From a virus, in the IMG/VR virus record IMGVR_UViG_3300047560_000195, positions 1 to 64,000 of that record: a stretch of DNA of 64,000 nt; one strand, written 5' to 3'. The position numbers were made by a program, and so were the translations under genes. This document shows positions 56,625-64,000 of the stretch, piece by piece (the first letter of the stretch is position 1; every line of letters starts with the position of its first letter). The notes under the pieces were generated by a model that worked only from the letters and a program-made list of their open reading frames with translations, had not been told where the DNA came from and made no database searches.

Positions 56625-57799
56625 CAATAAACAAGAAGCTGACCGCAGATCAGCGGTTACAGAAAGCTGTCATTGACATCATGGGTCATGCTGAGTTCAT
56701 AGCCCTATCGGGTGTGATGATGATCGGCAAACGCGCTGTAGTTGACGGTATACCCACGGCATGTACTAACGGACGCGATGAGCTGTATGGACGTGAGTTC
56801 GTAGATGGACTGACCGATGCGGAGTTGAGGTTCGTAGTCCTGCACGAATGTGGACACAAGATGTACAAGCACCTGAGCACGTGGCGTATGTTGTACACAC
56901 GTAATCAACAGAAAGCTAACAAGGCTTGTGACTATGTACTCAATATCAAGCTGGTAGATACCGATGCGTATAAGAACAAATGGATATCGATGCCCGAAGG
57001 TGGTCTGGTAGACGAGAAGTACCGTGGCCTCAATACCAAGCAGGTATGGGATCTGTTACCTGATGACGAGCAACAAGGTGGAGGCGGTAGTGGTTCGGGT
57101 GGTGGGTTCGACGAGCACGACTGGGATGGTGCACAAGCGATCAGCAAGGAAGAGCAGGAGGCGCTAGCCAAGGAGATCGACGAGGCCGTGCGTCAAGGTG
57201 CCGTGCTTGCAGGTAAGACAGGTACAGGTGGTGACCGTCTGCTTGAGGAGCTGCTTGAGACTAAGCAGGACTGGCGTGAGTTACTACGTGACTTCGTAGC
57301 TAATACCTGTGCAGGTAAGGACTTCTCTACGTGGCGTAAACCCAACCGTAGGTACGTAGGTATGGACATGCTCATGCCGGGATCTATTAGCGAGACGGTG
57401 GGTGACATCGTGATTGCTGTCGATACGTCTGGGTCCATCGGTGATGCCGAGCTCGCTCAGTTCATGGGCGAGGTCACTGGTATCTGTAATCAGGTCAAAC
57501 CTTCTCGCGTCCACGTTTTGTATTGGGACACTGAGGTGGCACGGCACGAGGTGTATTTGCAGGATGAGTTAGACGATCTAGTTAAGAGCACGAAGCCAGC
57601 GGGTGGTGGAGGCACGATGGTCGAGTGCGTCCCCGCATATATGCAGAAGCATGACATGAAGGTTGAGTGTGTGATCGTACTAACAGATGGCTTCCTAGGT
57701 GGTAGCTGGGGTACGTGGTCCGTCCCTGTGCTGTGGGCAATCAAGGGTAACAAGCACGCTGTACCGAGCGTGGGTAAAGCGATTCATATTGATGACTAA
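56615..57799 (+). CDS. Metallopeptidase-like plus VWA protein (DUF2201/CobT-like)
   Basis: 394 residues. I chose ATG at 56615 over a longer frame because the protein family starts here (MSLAINKKLTADQRLQKAVI). Residues about 65-87 hold the zinc-peptidase motif LHECGHKMYKH (76-86). A Gly/Ser linker (155-164) is followed by the VWA domain with MIDAS DTSGS (270-274) and a later LTDGFLGG. This is the DUF2201 architecture, which pairs with MoxR-type ATPases. It could present or cut substrates for the ATPase. Metal sites look intact. Confidence 0.87.
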   Translation: MSLAINKKLTADQRLQKAVIDIMGHAEFIALSGVMMIGKRAVVDGIPTACTNGRDELYGREFVDGLTDAELRFVVLHECGHKMYKHLSTWRMLYTRNQQKANKACDYVLNIKLVDTDAYKNKWISMPEGGLVDEKYRGLNTKQVWDLLPDDEQQGGGGSGSGGGFDEHDWDGAQAISKEEQEALAKEIDEAVRQGAVLAGKTGTGGDRLLEELLETKQDWRELLRDFVANTCAGKDFSTWRKPNRRYVGMDMLMPGSISETVGDIVIAVDTSGSIGDAELAQFMGEVTGICNQVKPSRVHVLYWDTEVARHEVYLQDELDDLVKSTKPAGGGGTMVECVPAYMQKHDMKVECVIVLTDGFLGGSWGTWSVPVLWAIKGNKHAVPSVGKAIHIDD

Positions 57800-58142
57800 G
57801 AAGCCACGGTATTCGAAACAAGTAGACGAACTATGGGAGTGGGCACGTGTTGTGTTCCCTATGTTCAAGAATAACTTACATACTGAATGGGCTAACCATG
57901 AGTGGGTATTTAAGGGTGAGCAACTGAATAAGGTTGATAAGAAGAGGCTAATCAAGATGCTGAAAGATCCAGAAGATCCAGATCGATTGTACTTAGCCTT
58001 AGACGCTTACTTCTCTGATTTAGATACAAAGCGGCACGTGTGTCCGGATACAAAGTTCATGGCAACAAAAGTAAACATGCACGACTTTAAATCTTACTTG
58101 CATCAATTATTAGGCAACAAATACGACGGAGAGCAACAATGA
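57792..58142 (+). CDS. Unknown protein, short paralogue of the next gene's C-terminal half
   Basis: 116 residues from ATG 57792, overlapping the VWA gene by 8 bases. RYSKQVDELWEWARVVFPMF near the N-terminus resembles QYNPKIKEMWQWAQAVMPVL at about residues 188-207 of the next protein, and later parts keep the same order (KRLIKMLKDPEDPDRLYLAL versus RRCLENAEGYENMRYALMV; MHDFKSYLHQLL versus MLTFKEVDF). Hence it is a free-standing copy of that domain. Function unknown. It overlaps the next gene by 4 bases. Confidence 0.65.
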   Translation: MTKKPRYSKQVDELWEWARVVFPMFKNNLHTEWANHEWVFKGEQLNKVDKKRLIKMLKDPEDPDRLYLALDAYFSDLDTKRHVCPDTKFMATKVNMHDFKSYLHQLLGNKYDGEQQ

Positions 58143-59080
58143 CACTTAACACATTTGACGAAGTAGTTAGCTGGTACGACAGAACACATCCTATCCGTGG
58201 TGCACGTAAGCCGTGGGATATCCGACCTATTGGTGATCGTTCGAGATGGTGGGAGCGTATCGTTAAGATCGACGACAACACGTATGCACTGCATGATGGG
58301 TGGGACTACAGCCGTACAAGGCAGATACCGACAGCGGATGGCATAGCTTTCATGCTTAAAGAAACCGTAGACGTAACGCCAATTCTCTGGATGCGTAGGA
58401 AAGATGGTGACTACGTACGTATCAGGTCGTGTATTAACTACAACGGCGGAATGTCACGGTATAGGTTCCTCAACAACCATTTGCCTAAAGGACTATCGCA
58501 TGAGTACAGGTCGGACGGTGTGCATTGGATACAAGTAAATGGGGCGAGAGATCTTCTGCCGTATATGCAACGTGACTGGAAGACGGGTGTAAACACCGAT
58601 GACAAGTACCTCGAATACAAGCTGGTGGATGGGGTATTCGTACTGGTAAGCGAGAAGCATAAGAAGACTGTGCGAGTTGTGAACCGTGAGCTAACCAAGC
58701 AGTACAACCCCAAGATCAAGGAGATGTGGCAGTGGGCTCAGGCGGTCATGCCCGTGCTAGGTGACCAAGTGCGTGAAGTAATGCAAGAGCAGATGAAAAC
58801 TCTGGGTATGCAGGCCCATAGAGGTATTGATGACTTCCCTCCTCCGTTCGTACGTAGGTGTCTGGAGAATGCTGAAGGCTACGAGAACATGCGCTATGCC
58901 CTTATGGTTACGGCATGTATCGAATCAAGCAACGTGAAGGAGAATTACGATTGGAACAGAAAGGGAGGTAGTTTCGCCTCTAGGTTCTTTGATGAAGGTA
59001 AAAAGTCCTACGACAGATTCCGCAAGGTGATGCACAAGCATGGCGGCATGCTGACGTTCAAAGAAGTTGATTTTGAATAA
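58139..59080 (+). CDS. Unknown two-part protein of the cassette
   Basis: 313 residues. The N-terminal half (WERIVKIDDNTYALHDGWDY, then VTPILWMRRKDGDYVRIRSC) is beta-rich with many Trp and Tyr. The C-terminal half (from about residue 183) is helical and related to the preceding gene product. Such proteins are, to my memory, found near phage VWA/ATPase genes without a known role. It may be a substrate or adaptor of the ATPase complex, by context. Confidence 0.62.
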   Translation: MTLNTFDEVVSWYDRTHPIRGARKPWDIRPIGDRSRWWERIVKIDDNTYALHDGWDYSRTRQIPTADGIAFMLKETVDVTPILWMRRKDGDYVRIRSCINYNGGMSRYRFLNNHLPKGLSHEYRSDGVHWIQVNGARDLLPYMQRDWKTGVNTDDKYLEYKLVDGVFVLVSEKHKKTVRVVNRELTKQYNPKIKEMWQWAQAVMPVLGDQVREVMQEQMKTLGMQAHRGIDDFPPPFVRRCLENAEGYENMRYALMVTACIESSNVKENYDWNRKGGSFASRFFDEGKKSYDRFRKVMHKHGGMLTFKEVDFE

Positions 59081-59091
59081 CGGAGAGCAAC

Positions 59092-60021
59092 ATGAAATTT
59101 GTAAAGAGCAACTACGAGCACAAACAGAACTACCTCGACAAGATCGCATGGGTTAAGAACGTAACGAGCGAACCCCGTGCATATTTCAATGACTGCCCGA
59201 CTGTCCCGCAGTTAATCCCGGTGCTGGAGGAACTATCCAAGAAGATGCCCAACGCTAGATTCCTACCAGATGCGGGTAACTACGATGGGAATTATCAGTT
59301 CACCAAGTTCGATGTGGTTATGGACAACAACCCGTTCACGCTCGGGTGGATAGGTTACGGCGATTGGTCATTAAATTCGTCAGAGAATACTAAGCTGACA
59401 ATCTGTAGCCGACTGATTGCTAACAACAAGTACGCATCCCATAGGGATCAGTACTACATGGTCATGCCTCACTCTGCGGTTAAGGCTATCAAGGAAGCAT
59501 GTAAGTACTTACTACCATACTCGACACGTGAGCTAGGCAAGCTCTTACACAACGAGATCAGAAATAAAGCTGGTATATACAAGGACACCCTGCGTGATAA
59601 AGCTACGGGTGTGACGAGGCAGTTGGGTCTGGGCTGGTCGCTCAAGCATGAAGCTATAGAAGAACTCAAGTACCTCAAGGACTCTGGGTTTGCTTTCAAA
59701 ACTAATTGGCTGGACCACGCCATGCTGGATATAGATGAAGCATACGCAGCGTATCAGGAGTACATGCAGTACAACCCCAACGCCAAGTTAGTACGTATCG
59801 AAAACGGTGATAACCCAGTGGTTCACGTGTTGACGGTGGACAACGTACTAAGTAACGGAAATGAAGCGCCCCCATGCCAATTGGAGATGCTCAAGCCCGA
59901 AGATGTACCTGATGACGTAGCAGGTAAGGTCGCTGTGTTACAGACTCTCGATAATAACCAGTACGTAGAACGTGTGGGCATGAGATGGAATGATTACATT
60001 TTCTGGGTGGAGTTCGCATGA
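59092..60021 (+). CDS. Unknown early protein of the cassette
   Basis: 309 residues, with CGGAGAG upstream. Mixed fold: VVMDNNPFTLGWIGYGDWSL and YMVMPHSAVKAIKEACKYLL in the first half, a helical middle (HNEIRNKAGIYKDTLRDKAT), and an acidic C-terminal domain ending in WNDYIFWVEFA. I recall no family. Its stop overlaps the next start (ATGA). It is part of a block of four genes of unknown role after the VWA gene. Confidence 0.6.
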   Translation: MKFVKSNYEHKQNYLDKIAWVKNVTSEPRAYFNDCPTVPQLIPVLEELSKKMPNARFLPDAGNYDGNYQFTKFDVVMDNNPFTLGWIGYGDWSLNSSENTKLTICSRLIANNKYASHRDQYYMVMPHSAVKAIKEACKYLLPYSTRELGKLLHNEIRNKAGIYKDTLRDKATGVTRQLGLGWSLKHEAIEELKYLKDSGFAFKTNWLDHAMLDIDEAYAAYQEYMQYNPNAKLVRIENGDNPVVHVLTVDNVLSNGNEAPPCQLEMLKPEDVPDDVAGKVAVLQTLDNNQYVERVGMRWNDYIFWVEFA

Positions 60022-60443
60022 ATGAGGTAAAGATGCAACGGTACGAAACCCTGCGTACCAAAATTCTTAACGATCTGTGGGATAGCAAGCCTGAGGTTTA
60101 TAGCAGCCTCCCTATGTTCGCAAAGACAAGCAAGCTAGCTAGTATCGTCATGCAGATGGTACTAGAGGCTCCGATCTATCGTATCAAAATAAACGAAAAC
60201 AAATCCGTTGACACAGACTGTTACGATATGATAGAAAACTGGAAGTCCAAGTTGAAGAGAAATTATGCCAACGTGGACGATCTACCCACGTGGGTACAAG
60301 AGAAACTAGCGGTGCTTATGACCACGAAGCCTAACCAAGCTGATGTGGAAAACATAGGCAGACGTATAAACGAGCGAGTGTTCTGGGTATATGGCAGAAA
60401 CCCCCGAGAAGAAAGTAAAGAAGAAGGTCCGATCGTTACTTGA
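60018..60443 (+). CDS. Unknown early protein
   Basis: 141 residues, coupled by ATGA to the gene before. Helical and basic: MQRYETLRTKILNDLWDSKP, then SKLASIVMQMVLEAPIYRIK and ENWKSKLKRNYANVDDLPTW. No domain is recognised. The last 53 bases overlap the VRR-NUC gene in another frame, an unusually long overlap for this arm. Confidence 0.58.
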   Translation: MNEVKMQRYETLRTKILNDLWDSKPEVYSSLPMFAKTSKLASIVMQMVLEAPIYRIKINENKSVDTDCYDMIENWKSKLKRNYANVDDLPTWVQEKLAVLMTTKPNQADVENIGRRINERVFWVYGRNPREESKEEGPIVT

Positions 60444-60699
60444 TGAACTCGGAGCCTACTACGTCATGCCCGTCACGGGCGGGTATGGCACCCAAGGTGC
60501 ACCAGACTTTCTGGTGTGCCTGAAGGGTAGGTTCGTAGGGATAGAGACTAAGGCAGGTAAGGGTAAGACCACAGCCCTGCAAGACTTGAACCTACAGAAG
60601 ATACGTGACGCAGGAGGTGTTGCGTTGGTTATTTATGAGACGGACCTCGATGTGCTCAGGCACATGTTAGGACTATTACAAACTGGAGAACTGATATGA
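60391..60699 (+). CDS. VRR-NUC domain nuclease
   Basis: 102 residues. TPEKKVKKKVRSLLDELGAY is the usual N-terminus of phage VRR-NUC proteins; the active site follows as GGYGTQGAPDFLVCLKGRFV (Asp about 39) and GIETKAGKGK (Glu and Lys about 52-54), then LQDLNLQKIRDAGGVALVIY. This minimal PD-(D/E)XK nuclease type may resolve branched DNA such as Holliday junctions. The start is fixed by the family, although it overlaps the previous gene by 53 bases. Confidence 0.88.
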   Translation: MAETPEKKVKKKVRSLLDELGAYYVMPVTGGYGTQGAPDFLVCLKGRFVGIETKAGKGKTTALQDLNLQKIRDAGGVALVIYETDLDVLRHMLGLLQTGELI

Positions 60700-61115
60700 C
60701 AAAGATCGAGCATGCACGACAACTGATGACTAAGAACCCGAAGATCAGCCCTGCTGACATGAGCGCTGAGATGGGACTACCTATCAAGCAGGTGTATCTG
60801 TTGCGTTCACAGGCCAAGGCTTCGCTGAAGAAGGTAAAGAAGAAGTCACTGGTATCTTCTATTAACGCTTGCATAACTCAGCACAATGCTCAGGCGCAAG
60901 CGTGGGACGATGAGCCGAGCGAGGGACCAGCTAACTGGAAATTAACTAAGGAACCCCAGCCACAGTTTGGCTTACCCGATAAAAATAACCCTGTCACCCC
61001 ACTACTCGCTAAGATGGATCGGTTGCGTGAGGAGCTAGCTGACGCACGTGCGGTAATTAAATACTTGGAGAAGAAGCTCTATGAAAAAGCTGCTGGTAAC
61101 GGCCCCGGCCATTAA
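60696..61115 (+). CDS. HTH and coiled-coil protein
   Basis: 139 residues. The N-terminus (ARQLMTKNPKISPADMSAEM, then GLPIKQVYLLRSQAK) looks like a helix-turn-helix. A Lys-rich stretch, a flexible Pro/Gln linker and a C-terminal coiled coil (LLAKMDRLREELADARAVIK) follow. It could be a small DNA-binding regulator that dimerises. It overlaps the VRR-NUC gene by 4 bases and the next gene by 35. Confidence 0.62.
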   Translation: MTKIEHARQLMTKNPKISPADMSAEMGLPIKQVYLLRSQAKASLKKVKKKSLVSSINACITQHNAQAQAWDDEPSEGPANWKLTKEPQPQFGLPDKNNPVTPLLAKMDRLREELADARAVIKYLEKKLYEKAAGNGPGH

Positions 61116-61332
61116 GTACGGGACCAAGATCGTCAAGGGTACGAAGAAGATGTCGCACGATGACATCGTAAAGAAGGAGGGTAAGGATGGAACCCGTGGG
61201 TTCATGCTTTCGAATGGTAAGTTCGCAGGTAGAGCGGAAGCTGCAAGAGTAGCTAAAACTGCTGGTGAAGTATCCCATCCGGGTAAGACCTTACATAGTC
61301 ACGAACTGAGAGCAGGTAAGAGGGACAAGTGA
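61081..61332 (+). CDS. Conserved small phage protein
   Basis: 83 residues. TAPAIKYGTKIVKGTKKMSH, then DDIVKK and GFMLSNGKFAGRAEAARVA and a final TLHSHELR match a small phage family with the pattern G-F-x-[ST]-x-x-G-x-F-x-x-R-x-E-A followed by LHS-x-[ED]-L. The role is unknown in all cases I recall. It overlaps the end of the HTH gene by 35 bases. Confidence 0.68.
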   Translation: MKKLLVTAPAIKYGTKIVKGTKKMSHDDIVKKEGKDGTRGFMLSNGKFAGRAEAARVAKTAGEVSHPGKTLHSHELRAGKRDK

Positions 61333-61406
61333 TCGTAGATCCGTACTCGGTGGTATTTATTTTAGCCTTCGTCATGTACCTATTCTTTTCACACTATGAA
61401 CGATGA
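61329..61406 (+). CDS. Possible 25-residue membrane peptide
   Basis: A GTG-initiated frame overlapping the previous stop (GTGA), coding VIVDPYSVVFILAFVMYLFF and then SHYER, essentially one membrane helix. Its end overlaps the next ATG by 11 bases. Supported only by the coupling and composition, so uncertain. Confidence 0.35.
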   Translation: MIVDPYSVVFILAFVMYLFFSHYER

Positions 61407-61587
61407 CTTTGATGGACCCAACACAAAGCCGGGGTTATGCCCCGAATGTAACCAACCCGCAACGATCTGGCTGTCCGTAGCCAGCTCTTGGGAATGTACG
61501 TATTGCAACTGGCAGGGGCGAGTACCTTACTACCCCACAACTGAGGTAAATGAAAATGACTGGCGGAATAAAAGATATGGAAGATGA
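61396..61587 (+). CDS. Small zinc-ribbon protein
   Basis: 63 residues with CPEC (15-18) and CTYC (34-37), a two-knuckle zinc ribbon; between them lies a strand (QPATIWLSVASSWE), and the last part is polar. Similar short zinc ribbons occur in many phage genomes. The role is unknown. The end overlaps the next gene. Confidence 0.65.
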   Translation: MNDDFDGPNTKPGLCPECNQPATIWLSVASSWECTYCNWQGRVPYYPTTEVNENDWRNKRYGR

Positions 61588-61771
61588 AACCAAACGCATC
61601 GACAGCATGCTTAACAGCCAATGGATGCTGGATGAAGTAGCGGCATTAGCACAACACTTTCAGGCACGGGGTTTAGCTTCGTTCGAGGGAGCACTTGTTA
61701 TGTCGAAACTTACCAGCGTGGCGCTGGCTAGCTGTGTGCAATTTAAAGAGGAGAACAAGGATGGAGCATGA
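61556..61771 (+). CDS. Small helical early protein
   Basis: About 71 residues. Starts at 61550, 61556 and 61577 are possible; 61556 has the best spacing to GAGG (61543-61546). Mostly helical (SQWMLDEVAALAQHFQARGL, then FEGALVMSKLTSVALASC). It overlaps the MazG-like gene by 11 bases and ends with acidic and basic residues. No family. Confidence 0.55.
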   Translation: MTGGIKDMEDETKRIDSMLNSQWMLDEVAALAQHFQARGLASFEGALVMSKLTSVALASCVQFKEENKDGA

Positions 61772-62066
61772 TTTCGATGTGTATGTCATGCGTGTACTGA
61801 GATGGGCTGAAGATCGTAACCTGATCGAGGGCTCTGACCCTAAGACGCAGATGCTCAAGTGTGTATCAGAAGTAGGTGAGCTGGCCGATGCCGTAGCGGT
61901 AGACAACCGTGAGGAGATCATCGATGCAATCGGTGACGTGCTGGTGACCCTGATTATCCTGAGCGAGATGAAGAACCTCGATATGGTCGAGTGCCTTGAG
62001 TCAGCCTACAACACGATCGCACCCCGGAGAGGGAAGATGGTGAACGGTATTTTCGTAAAAGAATAA
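61761..62066 (+). CDS. MazG-like nucleotide pyrophosphohydrolase
   Basis: 101 residues. I chose ATG 61761 with AGGAG upstream. LKCVSEVGELADAVAVDNRE (about residues 32-51) and EIIDAIGDVLVTLIILSEMK (52-71) carry the acidic residues of the all-alpha NTP-PPase (MazG) fold that bind Mg2+: Glu36, Glu39 and Glu52/Asp55-type positions, with Asp59. These enzymes hydrolyse dNTPs or alarmones such as ppGpp to keep the host active. Small size is usual for phage forms. Confidence 0.85.
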   Translation: MEHDFDVYVMRVLRWAEDRNLIEGSDPKTQMLKCVSEVGELADAVAVDNREEIIDAIGDVLVTLIILSEMKNLDMVECLESAYNTIAPRRGKMVNGIFVKE

Positions 62067-62084
62067 CAATGGAGCGACTGGAGA

Positions 62085-63788
62085 ATGAAACCCATATACG
62101 TACTAGGTACGGGGCTGTCTCATGACGGGTCAGCTTGCTTGCTTAAAGACGGGGTGGTTGAGCTCGTTATAGAAAAGGAACGCATCACTCGTGTTAAGCA
62201 CGATGGGCGCAACGACAGGGTAACCATTCAAACTCTACTGGATACCGCTGGCATCACTTGGGATGACATTTCTTTGGTGGTGCAGAGCAACACGTATGGG
62301 ATGTTCCAGTACGGTAATGGGTGGTATTTTGGGGAGAGGAACATACCAGAGGGTATACCTACCGTCTCGATGCCGCACCATCTGGCCCACGCTTACAGTG
62401 CGTTCTTTTTTAGTCCGTTCAAAGAATCAGCGATCCTCGTCATAGACGGGTGCGGTAGTGTGCTACTCGATTGCATTGCGTTCGGAGACATTACAGACAC
62501 GGGGTTTGTGGAGCCCATAGACCCGTCTACGAGGCATCTTTTCTATGAGACGGTGAGCTACTACCAAGGGCATGGCAAAGACATATCAGCGGTTAAGAAA
62601 AACTTTTCCGTGTATGGGTATCCACCGATATCCGTGCACCCCATAGTCAACCATCTAGTGCATTCGATAGGAGGGTATTACGAAGGAGCTACGGACTACA
62701 TGTTCCCCCAAGGTTCAGACCAAGGGGAGCTTATGGGCTTGGCCGCATACGGTGATCCTAATGTGTATCCACACAGGATTTTTGAGTTCGTTAACGGGGA
62801 ACCAAGAGCCAACTACGACTGGCTAAGGCTCTTAGAACATGGTCCTACATCTTGGGATGACTTCATGGGTAGGTTTAGGTATTTCGCCAACGTAGCCAGA
62901 TTCATTCAAGATGAGGTGGCTGAGATAGTCGTGACGTTAGCTAACGATCTGCATGCCCATGCCCCTAGTAAAAACCTGTGTTACGCAGGTGGGGTGGCTC
63001 TTAACGTGGTGGCGAATTCAAGAATTCAAGCCGAGACCCAGTTCGAAAATGTGTTCGTTACGCCCCCTGCCAACGATGCCGGGATAGGTATAGGTTGTGC
63101 ATTTTATGGGTGGCATGCGGTGCTGGGTAACGACAAGGTACCGGCACGTAGCTCTGTGTACGTAGGCCCTTCTCCAAACAAAAATGACGTACGAGAGTTT
63201 ATTAACTGCCTATTCCATTGTCCGTTAGATGTTAGCAAACCAGACAATTTGAACGAAGAAGCAGCCAAGCTTATCGCTAGCGGTAAGGTGGTAGGGTGCT
63301 ACAGAGGTAGAGCCGAGATAGGCCCCCGTGCCTTGGGTAACAGAAGTATTTTAGGAGATCCCACAAAACGAGAGCTTAGAGACCACATAAACAACAGCAT
63401 CAAGACACGTCCAGACTTCAGACCGTTTGCACCAGCGGTGCTCATGGAAGACGCGCCCATGTTCTTTGATATCGAGAAGGAAAGTCCGTACATGTTGTTC
63501 GTCCATAAAGTTAAAGACGAATGGAAAGACAAGCTACCCGCTGTCACACATGTAGATGGCACGGCCAGAGTGCAGACCGTTAGCGCTTCAGACAACCCGG
63601 AGTTCTACGACCTACTCAAGGAAGTTAAGAAAGTAACCGGGATAGGTATGGTGCTGAATACTTCCTTCAATAGGAAGAGAGAGCCCATGGTGGAGCGTGT
63701 AAGTGAGGCCTTCGACATGTTCTGGAACACACCCATGGACGCGCTGATACTGGATGAATACCTACTTGTAAAAAGGTACCCCCAATGA
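62085..63788 (+). CDS. Carbamoyltransferase, NodU/TobZ family
   Basis: 567 residues. The N-terminal domain starts GTGLSHDGSACLLKDGVVEL and has the HHLAHAYSAFFFSPF His-rich motif (about residues 98-112) and VIDGCGS; the Kae1-like part continues with LCYAGGVALNVVANS and PPANDAGIGIGCAF. The C-terminal domain has GRAEIGPRALGNRS (about 408) and LNTSFNRKREP. Such enzymes make carbamoyl-adenylate from carbamoyl phosphate and ATP and move the carbamoyl group to a hydroxyl. The acceptor (sugar, antibiotic-like compound or modified base) is not evident. All main motifs seem intact. Confidence 0.92.
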   Translation: MKPIYVLGTGLSHDGSACLLKDGVVELVIEKERITRVKHDGRNDRVTIQTLLDTAGITWDDISLVVQSNTYGMFQYGNGWYFGERNIPEGIPTVSMPHHLAHAYSAFFFSPFKESAILVIDGCGSVLLDCIAFGDITDTGFVEPIDPSTRHLFYETVSYYQGHGKDISAVKKNFSVYGYPPISVHPIVNHLVHSIGGYYEGATDYMFPQGSDQGELMGLAAYGDPNVYPHRIFEFVNGEPRANYDWLRLLEHGPTSWDDFMGRFRYFANVARFIQDEVAEIVVTLANDLHAHAPSKNLCYAGGVALNVVANSRIQAETQFENVFVTPPANDAGIGIGCAFYGWHAVLGNDKVPARSSVYVGPSPNKNDVREFINCLFHCPLDVSKPDNLNEEAAKLIASGKVVGCYRGRAEIGPRALGNRSILGDPTKRELRDHINNSIKTRPDFRPFAPAVLMEDAPMFFDIEKESPYMLFVHKVKDEWKDKLPAVTHVDGTARVQTVSASDNPEFYDLLKEVKKVTGIGMVLNTSFNRKREPMVERVSEAFDMFWNTPMDALILDEYLLVKRYPQ

Positions 63789-64000
63789 AATTGTTCAGTA
63801 AAAACCCTATAGTAACGTTCACATGCGACCCTAAACTGTACGGTTCTATACCTAACCCTGTGCCAGCTGGTGAGCTCCTACCTAGATGGTATAGGAAGAT
63901 GAATCCCGAAAATAGCTCGTCTCGCAGTATCAAAAGATGTGTGCCCGTTGTGGATGCTATGAGCATGGGGTACCTAATACCTTTATGGGCTGATGTAACT
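63785..64000 (+). CDS. Start of a DUF6065-like protein (cut by window edge)
   Basis: A frame from ATG 63785 (overlapping the previous stop, ATGA) open to the window end: 72 residues beginning MKLFSKNPIVTFTCDPKLYG. PNPVPAGELLPRWYRKM and RCVPVVDAMSMGYLIPLWAD resemble a phage and marine-bacterial family that I associate with DUF6065, often next to 2OG-Fe(II) oxygenase genes. The function is unknown. Being coupled to the carbamoyltransferase, it may act in the same pathway. Confidence 0.65.
   Translation, partial: MKLFSKNPIVTFTCDPKLYGSIPNPVPAGELLPRWYRKMNPENSSSRSIKRCVPVVDAMSMGYLIPLWADVT

Overview
The window is one contiguous piece of a tailed double-stranded DNA phage genome (Caudoviricetes), with no bacterial chromosomal genes. 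It carries a portal protein, both terminase subunits, a major capsid protein, adaptor-like neck proteins, several fibre genes, a lysis set and a full replication module (family A DNA polymerase, primase-helicase, SNF2-type helicase, SSB-like protein). I see no tape-measure gene and no contractile-tail genes. A 2225-residue virion protein with an N-terminal lysozyme domain fills the place of an ejection protein. This points to a short-tailed (podovirus-like) virion, an inference from gene content. The host is probably Gram-negative (M15 endolysin, sigma70-like promoters, AGGAG ribosome binding sites), but I cannot name it. I see no RNA polymerase, integrase, tRNA or CRISPR array. Both ends cut through genes, so the genome is longer than the window.

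Layout. (1) Positions 1-11,840, plus strand: small zinc-ribbon proteins, a lipoprotein, two 2OG-Fe(II) oxygenases, then replication: PolA, RecB/Cas4-like nuclease, SNF2 helicase, helix-turn-helix protein, SSB-like protein and a primase-helicase. It ends at a rho-independent terminator at 11,905-11,934. (2) Positions 11,933-49,499, minus strand: the late region. In transcription order it runs terminase, portal, GroES-like protein, scaffold, decoration, major capsid, a metallopeptidase-like protein, many small head and neck proteins, holin, adaptors, fibres, second holin, M15 endolysin, tail nozzle-like protein, a cupin-SET fusion, and internal virion proteins ending with the giant protein. (3) Positions 49,500-52,120: a control region with divergent promoters, palindromic operator-like sites, a tandemly duplicated module, a 61-bp inverted repeat and a ribbon-helix-helix regulator. 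(4) Positions 52,124-64,000, plus strand: many small unknown early-type genes, a three-part cassette (unknown protein, MoxR/CobS-type AAA+ ATPase, metallopeptidase-VWA protein), a duplicated gene family, a VRR-NUC nuclease, a MazG-like pyrophosphohydrolase and a carbamoyltransferase.

If the molecule is circular or circularly permuted, the right arm would run straight into the left arm. All plus-strand genes would then form one early/middle arc leaving the 49.5-52 kb control region, the late genes would leave it in the other direction, and the two arcs would converge at the 11.9-kb terminator.

The least ordinary parts are: six 20-bp palindromes of one family, one overlapping the -35 box of a near-consensus promoter and one inside a coding region; the repeat-rich 0.8-kb gap at 50.8-51.6 kb, a candidate replication origin or master control element; the cupin-SET protein; the ATPase-VWA cassette with its duplicated neighbours; and a possible modification toolkit (two dioxygenases and a carbamoyltransferase).
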